Part shown: positions 24,870-36,912 of the stretch, piece after piece
Layout of the letters: every line of letters starts with the position of its first letter
Numbering within the stretch: position 1 is the stretch's first letter
Source of the DNA: Pseudoscleropodium purum
Taxonomy: Eukaryota > Streptophyta > Bryopsida > Hypnales > Brachytheciaceae
Assembly (NCBI GenBank): GCA_963969395.1
Contig: OZ017797.1
Coordinates: 39,122,001 to 39,186,000, forward strand
DNA: 64,000 bases
Reading direction: 5' to 3'
Made by a program: the position numbers and the translations under genes
The notes under the pieces: model-generated
What the model was told of the DNA's origin: nothing
Seen by the model: only the letters and a program-made list of their open reading frames with translations
Database searches by the model: none

Positions 24870-25319
24870 GAGTGTATTTATTTTAGGTTCCATATTGAAT
24901 GAATCTTAAGTGAGAGTGTAAGTGACACCAAGAATTGAACTCCCATTTTGAAGTTGGTCTTTTAAATTCATTACATCTGAACTTTCATTGTTCCCCTAAA
25001 CTACTTCCTCACCTTTTCAAATAGGTTTGTAGGAGAATCTTCTTACAAGACATGTGAAAATTTTCTTGACAAAAGGAAAATCCATCAAAATTTTGGATGT
25101 AGTTTGCATGTGATCTATACAAATTCTTTACAAATTCTTTCCTTTCATGATGCGAGCTTCAACATAATTACCACTCAAAAATTCTTCATCTTCTACAAAA
25201 TATATGGTCAAAGGAGACTCTTCAAATTTAGAAGTAGAACAACACCAATAATGATATTTGTGTAATTTACACTATTTAATTTAATAACATTAAAAGTTTA
25301 AACTTGTAATGAATGTTCT
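24870..25319. other. AT-rich intergenic, nothing seen
   Basis: No feature recognised. Confidence 0.55.
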
Positions 25320-28300
25320 TACCACCTATATTTATAGAGATTCTTTTTTTTGAATAGTTTCTATATCAATGCTCTTGGTAAAAATATTCATCACATGTAA
25401 AAGTTTATATCATTTTAAAATCAATTAGTATAGATAACAAAAAATATAATTATTAGTGTTCTTGAAAACCCCAAATTCTAGAATATTTTTGACTTAATGA
25501 ATCCAAATTTGAATTTGAGTAGTCCAATTATAAGCCATACACTACAAAATTCCTAAACTATTATTATCTAAGTTTTTACTATGAATTTTTCAAGTCCATC
25601 ATTCTCAATCTTCACCTACTCTTAGTATACATATCATTATTAAATAGTGTGTGTGTGTGGGGGGGGGGGGGGGGGCCTTTTTACTCCTCCAAATCTAGTT
25701 CTAGACATTGCCCCAACGTTTTGATTGCAAGAATACTTGACAACAACATTGTAGAATGGAAAGCAAATTTATTAGCTTGAAGTGACAATAGGAGGTACAT
25801 TGATGGGGGGATATACCTTCCACCCATGGGAGGCTAAAGATTGGGGGAAGTAATGTTATGGTAAAATAAGGACTTCTAAATGCACCACTTTTTTTTTTTT
25901 TGTCAAATCATGATTACTATTGTTGGACCCATCAAACTTGTATATATTCTTGTGGGCATTCCAAAGAAGATTTCAACACACAAAAGATATGCTTCATTTG
26001 GATATTCCACGCAAAAATTATAAAGGATCAAAGTATTTTTAGAAATGTTCTAAAAATGTTTCTTCAATAGAGGTAGATATTGATTAAGTGAATGTATGTC
26101 TAGAGAAAAGATGGTGCTCTTAGTCAGTGTCGCATTTAAAAGTCCCTAGCTTAAGACATAATCTAATCCCCATATTTGTAGAGATCCTCCTTTTTGAATA
26201 TATAATATTAAATCAATGCTCTTGATAAAAATGTACACCACATGTAAAAATTTATAAAGTTTTAAAATCAATTAGCAAAGGTAACACTAAATATCATTAT
26301 TGGTGTAATCAAAATCTTCAAATTCTAGAATAATTTTGATTGAATGGATCCAAATTTGAATTTAGGTAGTCTAATTATAAGCCAAATATTACAAGATTTG
26401 TATTATGAATTTTTCAAGTCCATTATTCTCACTCTTCACCTACTCTTAGAATACATAACATTATTAAACAACATGGAAAAGGGGTTCTTTTCTACTTTCC
26501 CAAATCTTGATCCAAAGATTGCCGGAATCTTTTGAGTGCAAGAGTGTTTGACAACCACTACAGACTGGAAAGCAAATTAGGTCAAAGTCACACTAACAAA
26601 AGGTACATTGATGGAGGGATATGCTTTCTATCCATAAGAAGCTAGAGATCTAGAGATTACCCTAACACTTTGATTGCAAAAGTGTTTAGCAATCACTACA
26701 GAATGGAAAACAAATTAGTTGAAACACATTGATAAAAGGTATTTTTGCAAAGGGATATCCCTTTCATCTATGAGAAGTTAGAGATCTAGAGATGGCCCCA
26801 ACACTTTCATTGCAAAAATATTTGACCACCACTGTAGAGTAGAAAGTACAATACATTAGTTCAAAGTAACAGTGATAGAAAGTATTTTCATAGAAGGATA
26901 TACCTTCTACTCATTAGAAGCCAAAGATCTAGGGATTATCTCAACACTTTGATTGCAAAAGTATTTGACAATCATTGTAGAGTGGAAAGAAATTTAGCTT
27001 AAAGTCACATTGATAGAAGGTATTTTCAAGGAGGGATATGCCTTCCACGCATAAGAAACCAAAGGTCCAAGGATTACTTCAACGCTTCAATTGCAAAAGT
27101 GTTTGACAATCACTATAAAATGGAAAGCAAGTTAGCTTGAAGTCACAGTGATCAAAGGTATTTTTGTGGAGGGATATATCTTCCACCTATGAGAAGCTAG
27201 AGATCTAGGAATTGCCCCAATGCTTTGATTGTGAAAGTGTTTGACAACCACTACAGAGTAAAAAACAAATTAGCTTGAAGTCACATTGATAGAAAGTACA
27301 TTGGAGGGAAATACCTTCCACCTATAGGAACCTGAAGAGCGGATAAACAATATTATGGTTTTTAGGGTCAAATTATAGTTACTATTGTTGGACCTATCAA
27401 ACTTGTATGTTTTCTTGTAAGCATCCCAAAGAGAATTTCAATGCACAAAAGAAATGCTTCTTTTGGATATCTTATGCAAAAATTATAAAGGATTAAAGTT
27501 TTTTTGGGAATGTTCTAAAAATGTTTCTTCAATAGAGGTAGATATTAATTAAGTGAATGTATATCCAAAGTATGGATGGTGCTTTTAGGTTAGTTGTGCA
27601 TTTGGAAGTCTCTAGCTTAAGACCTACTCTAACCCCATATTTATAGAGATCCTCTTCTTTGAATATATAGTATTAAATCAATGCTTTTGGTAAAGTTATT
27701 CACCATACATAAAACTTATAGCATTTTAAAATCAATTAGCATAGGTAATACTAAATATTATTATTGGTGTAATTCAAACCCTCAAATTCTAATTTTTTAT
27801 TTATTGAATGAATCCAAATATAAATTTAGGTAGTCTAATTATAAGCTATACATTATAAGATTCTTACAGTTTTATACCCTAAGTTCTTACTAAAGTTGAT
27901 TTTTCAAGTCCATCATTCCTACTCCTTACCTATTCTTAGAGTACATAACATTATTAAACAATGTGGGGGAAGGCTTTTTTTCTATTCTCCTAAATTTGGA
28001 TTTTGGGATTGCTCCAAGGCTTTGATTGCAAGAGTGTTTGATGACCGTTGTAGAGTGGAATGTAAATTAGCTTAAAGTCTCACTAACAAAAGGTACATGC
28101 CTTCCATCTATGAGAAGTCAAAGATCTAGGGATTATCACAATGCTTTGATTGCAACCACTATTGAGTGGAAAGTAAATTGTGTGAATGTAGTTATTAGGC
28201 ACTCAAGGTGTATAGTGACACTTTGTGTCACCATACACTCCCCCCCTCAATTTTTATTTTACCACCCTTCACCCCCACCCCCTCTTGTAATCTTCAGAAT

Positions 28301-29885
28301 CAAAGTTCTTGACAAACAATATGGGACAATTGATCCCGTATCCAATATTGTATCCATATTCAGTACCCGTATTTAGTACCTGTATTCAATATCCATATTC
28401 ACTATATGTGTTTAGTACTCATATCTAATACCCGTACCCGTATTCATATTCATATGCAATATTTGTATTTTATATTTGAACGGCTCAAATTAAATTTCAC
28501 AAGATCAACATCTTGTGATTTTTTGAGAAATCAACGTCAATTTTGAGGGTAAGCATTTTTTTTCAAGAAAATCAACGGCTCACAAATTTTTTGAGAGAGG
28601 AGGGGGGGAACTAATGGGAAACTGGGATGGCAGGCGAGTTTCAGTGTATAGTAAATTAGCTTGAACACACACTTACAAAAGGTATTTTTATAGAAGAATA
28701 TACTTTTTATCCATGAGAAGCTAGAGATCCAAGGATTGCTCCAACACTTTGATTACAAAAGTGTTTGACAACCACTATGGAGTGGAAAAAATTAGCTTAA
28801 AGTCACACTGACAGAAGGTATTTTCATAGAGGGATATATCTTCCATCCATGAGAAGCTAGAGATCCAAGGATTACCTCAACATTTTCATTGCAAAAGTGT
28901 TTGACAACCATTGTATAGTAGAAAGAAAATTAGCTTAAAGTCACACTTATAGAAGGTATTTTCATGAAAGAATATACCTTTTAGCCATGGAAAGCCAGAG
29001 ATCTCGAGATTGCCCTAATACTTTGATTGGAAAAGTGTTTGATAACCATTGTAGAGTAGAAAGCAAATTAGCTTAAAATCACATTGACAAAAGGTACTTT
29101 TATGGAAGAATATACTTTTTATCTATAAAAAGCTAGAGATCTACGGATTCCCCAATACTTTGATTACAAAAGTGTTTGACAACCACTGTAGAGTGCAAAG
29201 CAAATTAGCTTAAAGTCACATTGACAAAAGGTATTTTCATAAAGGGATATACCTTCCACCCATGAAAAACGTGAGATCCAGGGATTATCTCAATGCTTTC
29301 ATTGCAAAAATATTTGACAAGCACTATAGAGTGCAAAGCAAATTAGCTTAAAGTCACATTGACAAAAAGTATTTTCATGGAGGGATATACCTTCCACCCA
29401 TGAGAAGCTAGAGATCCAGGGATTGTCTCGACGCTTTGATTGCAAAAGTGTCCGACAACCACCATAGAGTAAAAAACAAATTAGGTTGAAGTCACATTAA
29501 TAGAAGGTACATTGGAGGGAAATACCTGCTTTCCATAGGAAGCTAAAGAGTGGGGTAAATAATGTTATGGTTTTTAAGGACTCCCTAATGCACCAATTTT
29601 TCTATTAGATCATAGTTATTATTATTAAATCCATCAAATTCATATATATTTTATTGTTGGCATCTAATAGAGGATTTCAACAAACAAAATAAAATGTTTC
29701 ATTTGGATATTCTAATGCAAAAACTATAAAAAGACCAATTTTTTTGGTAGATGTTCTAGGACTATTTTTCAATGGAGGTAGATATTGATTAAGTAAATGA
29801 TAAACTTCTTCAAATTTTTTATTGGTAGTTATTGGGTTGGTGGCGAATTCGGGAGGCCCTAGCTTAAGACCTACTCTGACCCCTC
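25320..29885. repeat. three-copy higher-order tandem repeat with an expanding ~139-bp inner unit
   Basis: Three modules follow each other: about 25,320-26,160, 26,160-27,640 and 27,640-29,885. Each has a ~360-bp head (ATAGAGAT near its start, then AAAATCAATTAG and TCACCTACTCTTAG), an inner array, and a ~300-bp tail ending in CTAGCTTAAGAC. The inner unit carries TTTGATTGCAAAAGTGTTTG, AAATTAGCTTAAAGTCACA and GGGATATACCTTCCA. Units are about 138-140 bp apart. Module 1 has one unit (near 25,721); module 2 has six (26,532, 26,670, 26,809, 26,949, 27,088, 27,226); module 3 has eight (28,022, 28,148, 28,751, 28,886, 29,025, 29,161, 29,299, 29,438). A (GT)n plus G run lies at 25,647-25,676. Confidence 0.88.
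28180..28649. mobile_element. insertion inside a 139-bp repeat unit, 8-bp target duplication
   Basis: The repeat unit is interrupted after AGTAAATT (28,172-28,179) and resumes with the same AGTAAATT (28,650-28,657). This marks a 470-bp insertion with an 8-bp target duplication. It holds a near-perfect hairpin near its left end (28,208-28,221 with 28,225-28,238), a GTATTCATATT-like minisatellite, and a right half with ACGGCTC, TTTTTTGAGAAATCAACG and GGGTAAGCATTTTTTTT. A related element lies at 46,164-46,708. No protein is encoded. Confidence 0.8.
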
Positions 29886-31460
29886 CGAGTTGAAATCGAA
29901 TCCGGACCAAGGTCCAAGTCCAAGGTGAGGGTCCAAGCCGAAGACCATTTCCTGCACAGCAAGCGACGGGCCCAAAGAATGAACCCAATTCCAACTCCGA
30001 CCAACTCCGAAATACCAGGCGACAGTCTCCCGCGCCATGTCGGCACCCGACTAAACTTAAACTCAAGTTCACATGCAAACTAACCCGACGAGTTACCCCA
30101 GTTACCCCAGTTACCCCGAACCCCCACAGCCCGACACAAAATTTCCCAACCTGCCCGAAAAGGGCATCGCGCCAAGTGGCAACCCCCGAGACGTGGCGAT
30201 TGCATCGGACGGCAGCGGCGTAGTACATCCCGGAGTTGACCGCCTGCGGTAGCTTTGGACGGCGCGTCTGCCGCTTGGGAAGCACCTTGGCCTGGCCTTA
30301 GCGCCTGGGCCCCCGCCTGGAGGAGTGGGGGAATTGGGGATACAATACAAAGGGCGCGCCAGAGTCTTCGCAGAGTCTCCTTCCAGTCCACTTTCTTCAA
30401 CGCAAGCTCCGTCTCGCACGCTGCAACAAGCTTCCAAACTTCTTACAGACTTACTCCACCTACATCTACAAGTAGCTCCCCACCCCTCCCCCTGTTTTTT
30501 GCCCCTTCATTTCCGCTGCAGGATTCGGTGAGAAGTTTGTCCATTTGCGCTGCCACAAATTTGCACAAGGGGCCACAACGTTGGGCTCCACGAGTTTCGA
30601 TCTTCTCTGTCAGTCTGTGGAGCGAGGTCGTGAGCACTAGCTAAGCTCCCCGAGGATCCTGTTTTTTGGGGGTTCGTGATTTGTTGTGGTTTTCCTCGGT
30701 ACGTGAGTGGGAAGGGGCACTGTGGGGGATCCGAGAGACATGCACTGATGAGCCTGGGCATGGGGGGGGGATTAAACTTACAGGCGCTGAAGAGTACGTG
30801 TGTCAGTGCCTGTGCGTCTGCGGCTTGTCATTAATTTTACGTGTGCTAGATAGCTAGCGGGCTAGACGACGTCTGCAGTGTGTCGGAAAATTTGGAGAGA
30901 ATTCGGAGGAAACTCTGACAGGGATACTCTGTGTGAATGAGAATTGAGATTGAAGGGGGTCGGTCTGGGAACTCGAACTTGGGTTCTTCAATTGTGAGCG
31001 TGGACTCAGTGTAGTAGCGTTTGTTTGTAAACGTGGTTTGGGTTTGCATGTTGTATCATATTTCGAAGCCATTGTTTTCAGTAATTGGATCCCAGTGCAT
31101 GGGGTACGTTATGAAGAGTGTCTAGCTTCGAAGCGAATTCTAGTGAAGCAAGGACGCGGATTTCATTAACTGGGAACAAGGTTTTGAATACCAAGAATTT
31201 GGGGAGTCACAAAGTGGTGGGAAGACGACGGGTGTGTAGAATTGAGCTTCCAAGATTTCACAGATGAAATTTTGTGACGGCATTCCACGGGTTTGATATC
31301 CTTGTGGAGGGTTTCAGCCTGGAATAGCTAGTGGCAAGAGCATTTGCGGTGCCATCAAAAGATCAGGTGTACGTTGACAGCGTTTGCAGCAAAGTCTACC
31401 TAGCGGGGCCCAGAATTTGCACGGAAAGTCTGAGTCCAAAAGTTGGCGCTTGCTGACGGA
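29886..31460 (+). promoter_or_regulatory. GC-richer upstream region and probable 5' leader of the MYB gene
   Basis: Base composition changes abruptly where the last module of the AT-rich array ends (about 29,885), and the island continues through the MYB gene. Open frames here (the longest is 29,677-30,285 on the minus strand) have no domain and extend into repeat sequence, so they are treated as chance. A short upstream frame of eight codons starts with ATG at 31,099 and ends at 31,125. If it lies in the transcript it could act as a uORF. I cannot place the transcription start. Confidence 0.5.
30091..30117 (+). promoter_or_regulatory. triplicated AGTTACCCC, containing CAGTTA MYB-type sites
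   Basis: AGTTACCCC occurs three times head-to-tail without a mismatch. With the preceding base, copies 2 and 3 read CAGTTA, which fits the known MYB consensus CNGTTR; copy 1 reads GAGTTA. The cluster lies about 1.35 kb upstream of the MYB start codon. Autoregulation is possible but inferred. Confidence 0.4.
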
Positions 31461-32902
31461 ATGGGAAGAGCTCCGTGTTGTGACAAAATGGGTCTGAAGA
31501 AAGGCCCCTGGACGCCGGATGAAGACCAGAAGCTGGTGGCGTACATTAACCGCTACGGCCATGGCAGTTGGCGCGCCCTACCCAAGCAAGCCGGTAAGTA
31601 CCCCAATCTTCCACTTCCCGAAAGTTTTATACTCTAGAGAATCTAGACACTAGGTGGCGTCATGTTGGTAACATCTCTTTGGAAACCTCAACCCAGAATT
31701 TCCGGAGCGTGTTCTTCGGATTCAATGGAGAATCCTCGCAGATATCTCAAGCAAACCCACGCTTTTAGAATATTAAACGATAAATTAATTCTGGGGTGCA
31801 CAAAGTGGGGTCTGATGAGCTTGTTGTGTTGTCCTGTTATGTTGTTCCAGGTCTGTTGCGTTGCGGCAAGAGCTGCCGTCTCCGCTGGACGAACTACCTC
31901 CGCCCGGACATCAAGCGCGGTCGCTTCTCCTTCGAGGAGGAGCAAGTGATTCTCCACTTGCACGGGATCCTCGGCAACCGCTGGTCCGCCATCGCCGCCC
32001 ACCTCCCCGGTCGCACCGACAACGAGATAAAAAACTACTGGAACACGCACTTGAAAAAGCGCCTCATGCAGATGGGCATCGACCCCGTGACGCACAAAGC
32101 CCGAGGTTCCCTTTTACTGGAGAATCTCGACCTCAAGCCTGTGGTCTGCTCCACTACCAGTCACATGTCGCAATGGGACCGCGTGAGGATGGAAACTGAA
32201 GCTCGTCTGTCCGGCGTCGCTGCACCTAACCAGCAACAACAGCAGCAACTGGAGTCGTCTCTGTCAAAACCAAGCTTGAATTTCCAAGCAGGGTTCCAAA
32301 ATTTGCTTCAAGACTGGGAGGATTCGCTCCATAGCCACTCTTTGGAATCTGACAGCCAGGTGAGTGAGTACCCCGGCACGACGACATCAGTTGCAGATTC
32401 TTCACTGCGATTCGAATGCTTTCCAAGCTTACCTTTTCCAAACACGCCATCGCCACCTCCATTGGTGCAACAGAGCAAGCTTATCAATGAGCTTCCTAAA
32501 CCGATATTCACGGGAACCATCACTCCTGAGCTGTACACATCTCCGACGTCGACGTTGTCAAGCCCCTTTGGAACCACGCCGTGTGATTTTCTGCTTCCCA
32601 GCACTACCACGAGCTCAACTTGCGACCTTAGCTTTGTTGAAAGTACTCCACAGCTGACCAGTCCTTCGTTTTGGTCGCAACCGAGCTTGAATGATTCTCC
32701 AGAAAGTGCAAATTACGAGCTTCCGGAGCTTCTGATGGAGCTTCCGGAATTGCCTCCCAAAGTGGCATCGAATGGATGCTCCCCTAGATGGAATTCTTCC
32801 CAATATGGCCATGAGAGCAAGGATTACTGGACGAACTTGCTGAACCTCGTTGGAGTGCAGCCCCACCATCAGCAGCAGCAGCTCTTGTCTGCCCCGCTAT
32901 GA
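31461..32902 (+). CDS. R2R3-MYB transcription factor, MIXTA-like (subgroup 9 type)
   Basis: Two exons: 31,461-31,593 and 31,851-32,902, giving 394 residues. The start gives the classic [10 protein letters not shown]-terminus, and a GTAAGT donor and CCAG acceptor split one Gly codon, as in most plant R2R3-MYBs. R2 has Trp 17, 37 and 57; R3 has Phe 70, Trp 89 and Trp 108. The second intron common within R3 is absent. Residues 148-164 ([14 protein letters not shown]) resemble the subgroup 9 motif of MIXTA-like MYBs, and the C-terminal [12 protein letters not shown] (367-378) resembles their tail motif. R3 lacks the basic residue of the bHLH-binding signature, so bHLH partnership is unlikely. Gln-rich stretches lie around 220 and at the end. 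Family members act in the nucleus on epidermal cell shape and cuticle genes; that role here is inferred. The frame open from 31,443 has no ATG upstream of 31,461. Confidence 0.93.
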
Positions 32903-33300
32903 CATGAAAGGTGACAGAGCTGCAATCATGTTCTATACATGATTGGCTGTGTTTTTGCAGACATGAAGCAAAGCAAGTTTGCCCACTTGGGAGAGGTGCA
33001 TGCACATCTGATGGTGCAAGAATGGCTTACTTCGGTGCCATGATTTTGAGGAAGGGTGTCCGGCCATGCCCGGCCAGTTGTGCCAATGCTTTCATTTTTT
33101 CTTCCAGGAGTCCGAGTTGAGCATGTGAAGATTGAAGCGATTGTTTGTATTCGATTGAGCTTCTGCTGTTTGTAACGGGTTCGTTAAATTAGATGTGCAT
33201 ATTGGTCAACTTGCTAATTGTAGGGATAGCTAGCTAGCCAGGTTTACTTTCTGCCTGAAGTTAATGAATTAAAGACAGGTTATGATTATACCCTTCCACT
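32903..33300 (+). other. probable 3' UTR of the MYB gene
   Basis: The composition stays gene-like for some 400 bp after the stop. No canonical AATAAA was pinned down; AATGAATTAAAGA near 33,265 is the closest candidate. The end is not determined. Confidence 0.4.
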
Positions 33301-35739
33301 TTAACTAGGGATAGATCAGATCCTGTAGTTGCACAGCCTAGGGCATGAGTGTAGATCTAGCTAGCGGCAATTGTATGTACTCACGATACAAAGAATGGTG
33401 CTGCAGCAGCAGAAGCTCCTCACTGAGATAGTTAGATTCTTTTGAAAAAGGGAGTAGTTAACAATCAATCCCCAATTCCCATTACTAACATAAGTTAAAC
33501 ATTCTCTGTACAGTCCGCCACAGTTAATATATCCACATCACGAGCCTGCCCCAACTTGGGGTAGTTTGACTTGAAACTTTCAATGGAATGGGTTTCTGAC
33601 CACATGATTGTACAGACAGAATGCGAGTTGAAATCAAAGAGGGTGTTGAATTTACCGGTACTAGTACTCGAGCTAGGAGGAGATGAAGTCGTGCTTTGTA
33701 CGTACTAGCTGGCCAGTAACTGTTTCTCATTCTCGTGCATGAATGCCTCGATCAATTCAACTGTGAAAAAGAGAATTTGTGTGAGGAAACCGTGCATCAG
33801 AATGCGAAACGCCGCGTCTTAATTCAACGTATAATACGGAAAGAATTGAATAGGGTATGATCAATCATTTACTCTCAATTTGGGTTTTTAATTTGCTCTC
33901 ATTACCGTAACTATTCGGTTAATTAATGTTCTTCATTCTATGAGTACAAGACTGAATTATGTTGTACCCTCTGGCCAATTTCGGGGAGATGCTAACCCAC
34001 CTGCAGGCATCTATTGGAGCCCCACTTGCAGAAAGAGGTGACAAGGGAATGAGGGATCGAAACTCGAAAGGTGTCGAAGGGAAAGATCTTCTCGACTTTA
34101 CGGTTCTCGACTTTACAGATCTCTTGTCGCTTCTTTTTGGTCGTGGCCTCAAACGGTGCCCACGTACTCTTGGACTTTGCTGACGTGCACATCCTTCGCA
34201 AAGAATGATGAAAGCTCGAGGTATTGTGGGGCTTTTCAATTCCCATCTTTACCCTCAATAAAGTTCTTACACCAATTTTTTTTAAAACCTTTATACTTAC
34301 AGTATCAAGGTTGAATGTAAAACTAGTCTCAGTAAGATCAATAAGGAAGATTCGAAAACATAGGAAGAGCCAAAAATGGGAGTCAATATCAGGGTTGTTC
34401 TATCTTTGACTTCTACAAAGTTACTAATCAAGGTTTTTGATTAAGAAATTTGTGAAGGTTGAAAAAACGGCAGATCCCCACATGAAGTTCTTTAGAACAT
34501 TAACCAAGTTGTACACTAATTAACTTTTCGAGTTTCGATCCCTGATTGTAACCAAGTTGTAAACTATTTAACCGCAGTTGATGAGGAAGTTATGTAAGCT
34601 TAAGCTTAAACACTGAAAGAGGTTTAATTTTCTGAGTGCTCGCTCCTGTTCATGATAGGAGCCGGCTTTCGTCATGACAGCTTGTTTACCGAATTCATTG
34701 CTCCGCATGCAGTCTGTACTCTTGGCGTCATTTTGACATTTCCGATGCAAACTACAAAAATTCCCTGCGGTACCAGCAGATTGCAGGACACACATTTTAT
34801 ATATATATACATATATATCACAGAATATCCATTCACTATGTGATTCTTATTATTCCGCACTATATATATATATATAAATAAATAAATAAAAGTCTTTCTG
34901 TCATTTGTATGTGAAAACAAACAGATGTTCTACACTCAAGAGACTGAGGCTCTGATCAGTCCCTGTAGCTCTTCTGACTCGCTTTTCAGGGGAGGGAGGG
35001 AGGTCCTATCATTCAGTCCAATGGACACTCATTCATTTGTGCTTGCTTGTTGCAAAACGAAATTACATCTATTATATTGTATTCAGTACCGGCATGTCAC
35101 AAAATCTGTCACGTTGTCATTCTAGAGAAAAATATTATTCAGTTATTTTATCCAATGTTCATGATGAAAACCTGGAGTATGGTGGGTGAATGTAATTTCT
35201 CAATGTGAGTGCAACAATTCATTGCAATTTGAAGTTGCAAGTGGGGTAATAAGTTTTGACAAGGGAAGAATATTTTTATCAATGATGTTTGAAAAGACTC
35301 TTCAACATGAATAGCTCTAATGCACATAGTGACAATGAGTAAAAATATTCCTCCCTTGTAACTTCATTTCAAGGGAGAAGTCCTACAAGAGGTTCAAATG
35401 TAGAGGAAGAGAATAAGAAGATGTTTTACAAGAGGTTCTATGTAATTCCATTTCATAACACATAGAAGTAGGACAAATCAATGTAGCTTTTGTCAATAGG
35501 GAGAGTCACAATAGCTTCATTGACTTCAATGAGTTGGGAAAAGCAATTTTATGCCCCTTGGAGCGAGTACAAGGTTCTCTAGTGGGTTCGGTGAAGTCTT
35601 CTTAGTTATTTACTCATCTCCTTCCTTATGCACTTTTTTAGTGAATTGGGGAATGAGGGCTCACTACCTTGAACCTTCCTAAAGCAATGTTGAAACCTTT
35701 GGTTGGGGGATGTAGCTTTGGATGTACAATGTAAAAAGT
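33301..35739. other. intergenic with AT microsatellites, no gene seen
   Basis: TATA-type microsatellites lie at about 34,797-34,818 and 34,861-34,891 (the latter continuing as AATA repeats). A CAAGTTGTA-containing string occurs twice near 34,506 and 34,551. Frames at 33,919-34,258 and elsewhere lack coding features. Confidence 0.5.
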
Positions 35740-36412
35740 ACTCTCTATTTTGTAGTTGTATAGGCTTTGGAAATCCTACAATGATCAATCACAACAATTG
35801 AACATCTAGGTTCACCAATGTAGTGAGTTTCATCTACAAAAGATTACCATGCCTTGGGTTAAGAGTAAATAAGTGAAACCAAGCATTGAATTTTTCAAAC
35901 ATCCACCTATACATAGGCTTTTCAAATATTTTAGGCATACATGACAAGGTACCCATAGTCCATAATATGTCTTTCTAAAGGTTGTTCCCTCTTTGAAACA
36001 TTTTTTCACTAATTTTTTCTTGAAATACAACTATAGAGATGCTAAGCCAACTTTGATTTAAATTCTTATAGAGCTTTGTGGAATTAGTTATGAATTTTTC
36101 AAGTTAAAAATTTTTGGTGTACAAAAATGTTCAAAAGGCATCTCTACACTCCATCTTAAAATATTTATTGATAATACATGCATTAAAAAATCTTATATTA
36201 TCCAATAATTGCATTAATTGATAGATTTGTTTTAGATATGCTTTAAGCCATGTTGCTAGTGTATACTCACACTCCAACTTAAATTTTATTCTTATGTCAT
36301 ATTAAGATTGAGATGTATTAGTTAGCAATGTCTCGTGGAGTAGAACAAGATCAATGAAAGTGTTTGTTGTATACATAGTCCAAACGAATATAGATTTTTT
36401 TTAGGGCTTAAT

Positions 36413-36677
36413 CATTAGAGGAGTTTTTAGCCCTCGAGAGGGCTATAAGTTTCCAAATTGTGGAAACTACCCTACAGAGGGCCAATGCAGCTTGCTAAGG
36501 TGGCACAATGACTGCCATGTCTAAAAAATTAATTTTTTTCAACTTTTTTCTTCATTTTAAGAATAATGTTTTGTTTTTATTTTTTTTTGAAACAGCCGTT
36601 TGCCAAAATTGTAGAGGGGGAAGTACATGGAACACCAACTTGAAACGGCCCTCGTGACCCCCCAAAATCCTCTAATG
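36413..36677. mobile_element. MITE with CATTAGAGGA ends, copy 2
   Basis: The ends CATTAGAGGAGTTTTTAG and, inverted, CATTAGAGGATTTTGG match the element at 6,014. Unit B of the surrounding duplication has the uninterrupted site GGCTTAATTTAGGATTTG near 39,310, so the outer boundaries are well supported. Confidence 0.85.
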
Positions 36678-36687
36678 TTAGGATTTG

Positions 36688-36912
36688 GCATTACACAAAG
36701 TTTAGGTGATGTAGAGGGCTATTTCACTTTTAGCGAACGTGCAAAAATAACAATTTTTTTTAATATTTAAAATTTTATTAGAAATTCAATGGGGCACAAA
36801 ATCTGACTTTTGTTGATAGTTTTTCTATAAGCCAATTTTGGCTGATATTTTTTTATTTACAAAATTTCATACAGTCAAACAACCCAACTCAGGTTTAGAA
36901 ATTTTTGTGATG
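36688..36912. mobile_element. MITE of the GCATTAC family, copy 2
   Basis: The left end GCATTACACAAAGTTTAGG and the inverted right end CCATCACAAAAATTTCTAAACC correspond to the terminal repeat of the element at 3,002-3,291. It is also missing from the matching place in unit B. It lies only ten bases from the preceding MITE. Confidence 0.7.

Noticed and set aside
26510..27350. Regularly spaced repeats resembling a CRISPR array
   Set aside because: The ~139-bp unit is continuous tandem sequence in a plant nuclear context, with no short repeat/unique spacer alternation and no cas genes.
29677..30285. 202-codon minus-strand frame, among the longest single frames in the window
   Set aside because: It spans the border between the repeat array and the GC-rich MYB upstream island, has no domain, and its length follows from local composition. 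The other frames stacked here (30,080-30,437) have the same problem.
31688..32095. 135-codon minus-strand frame over the MYB exon
   Set aside because: Shadow of the codon pattern of the R2R3 domain on the plus strand.
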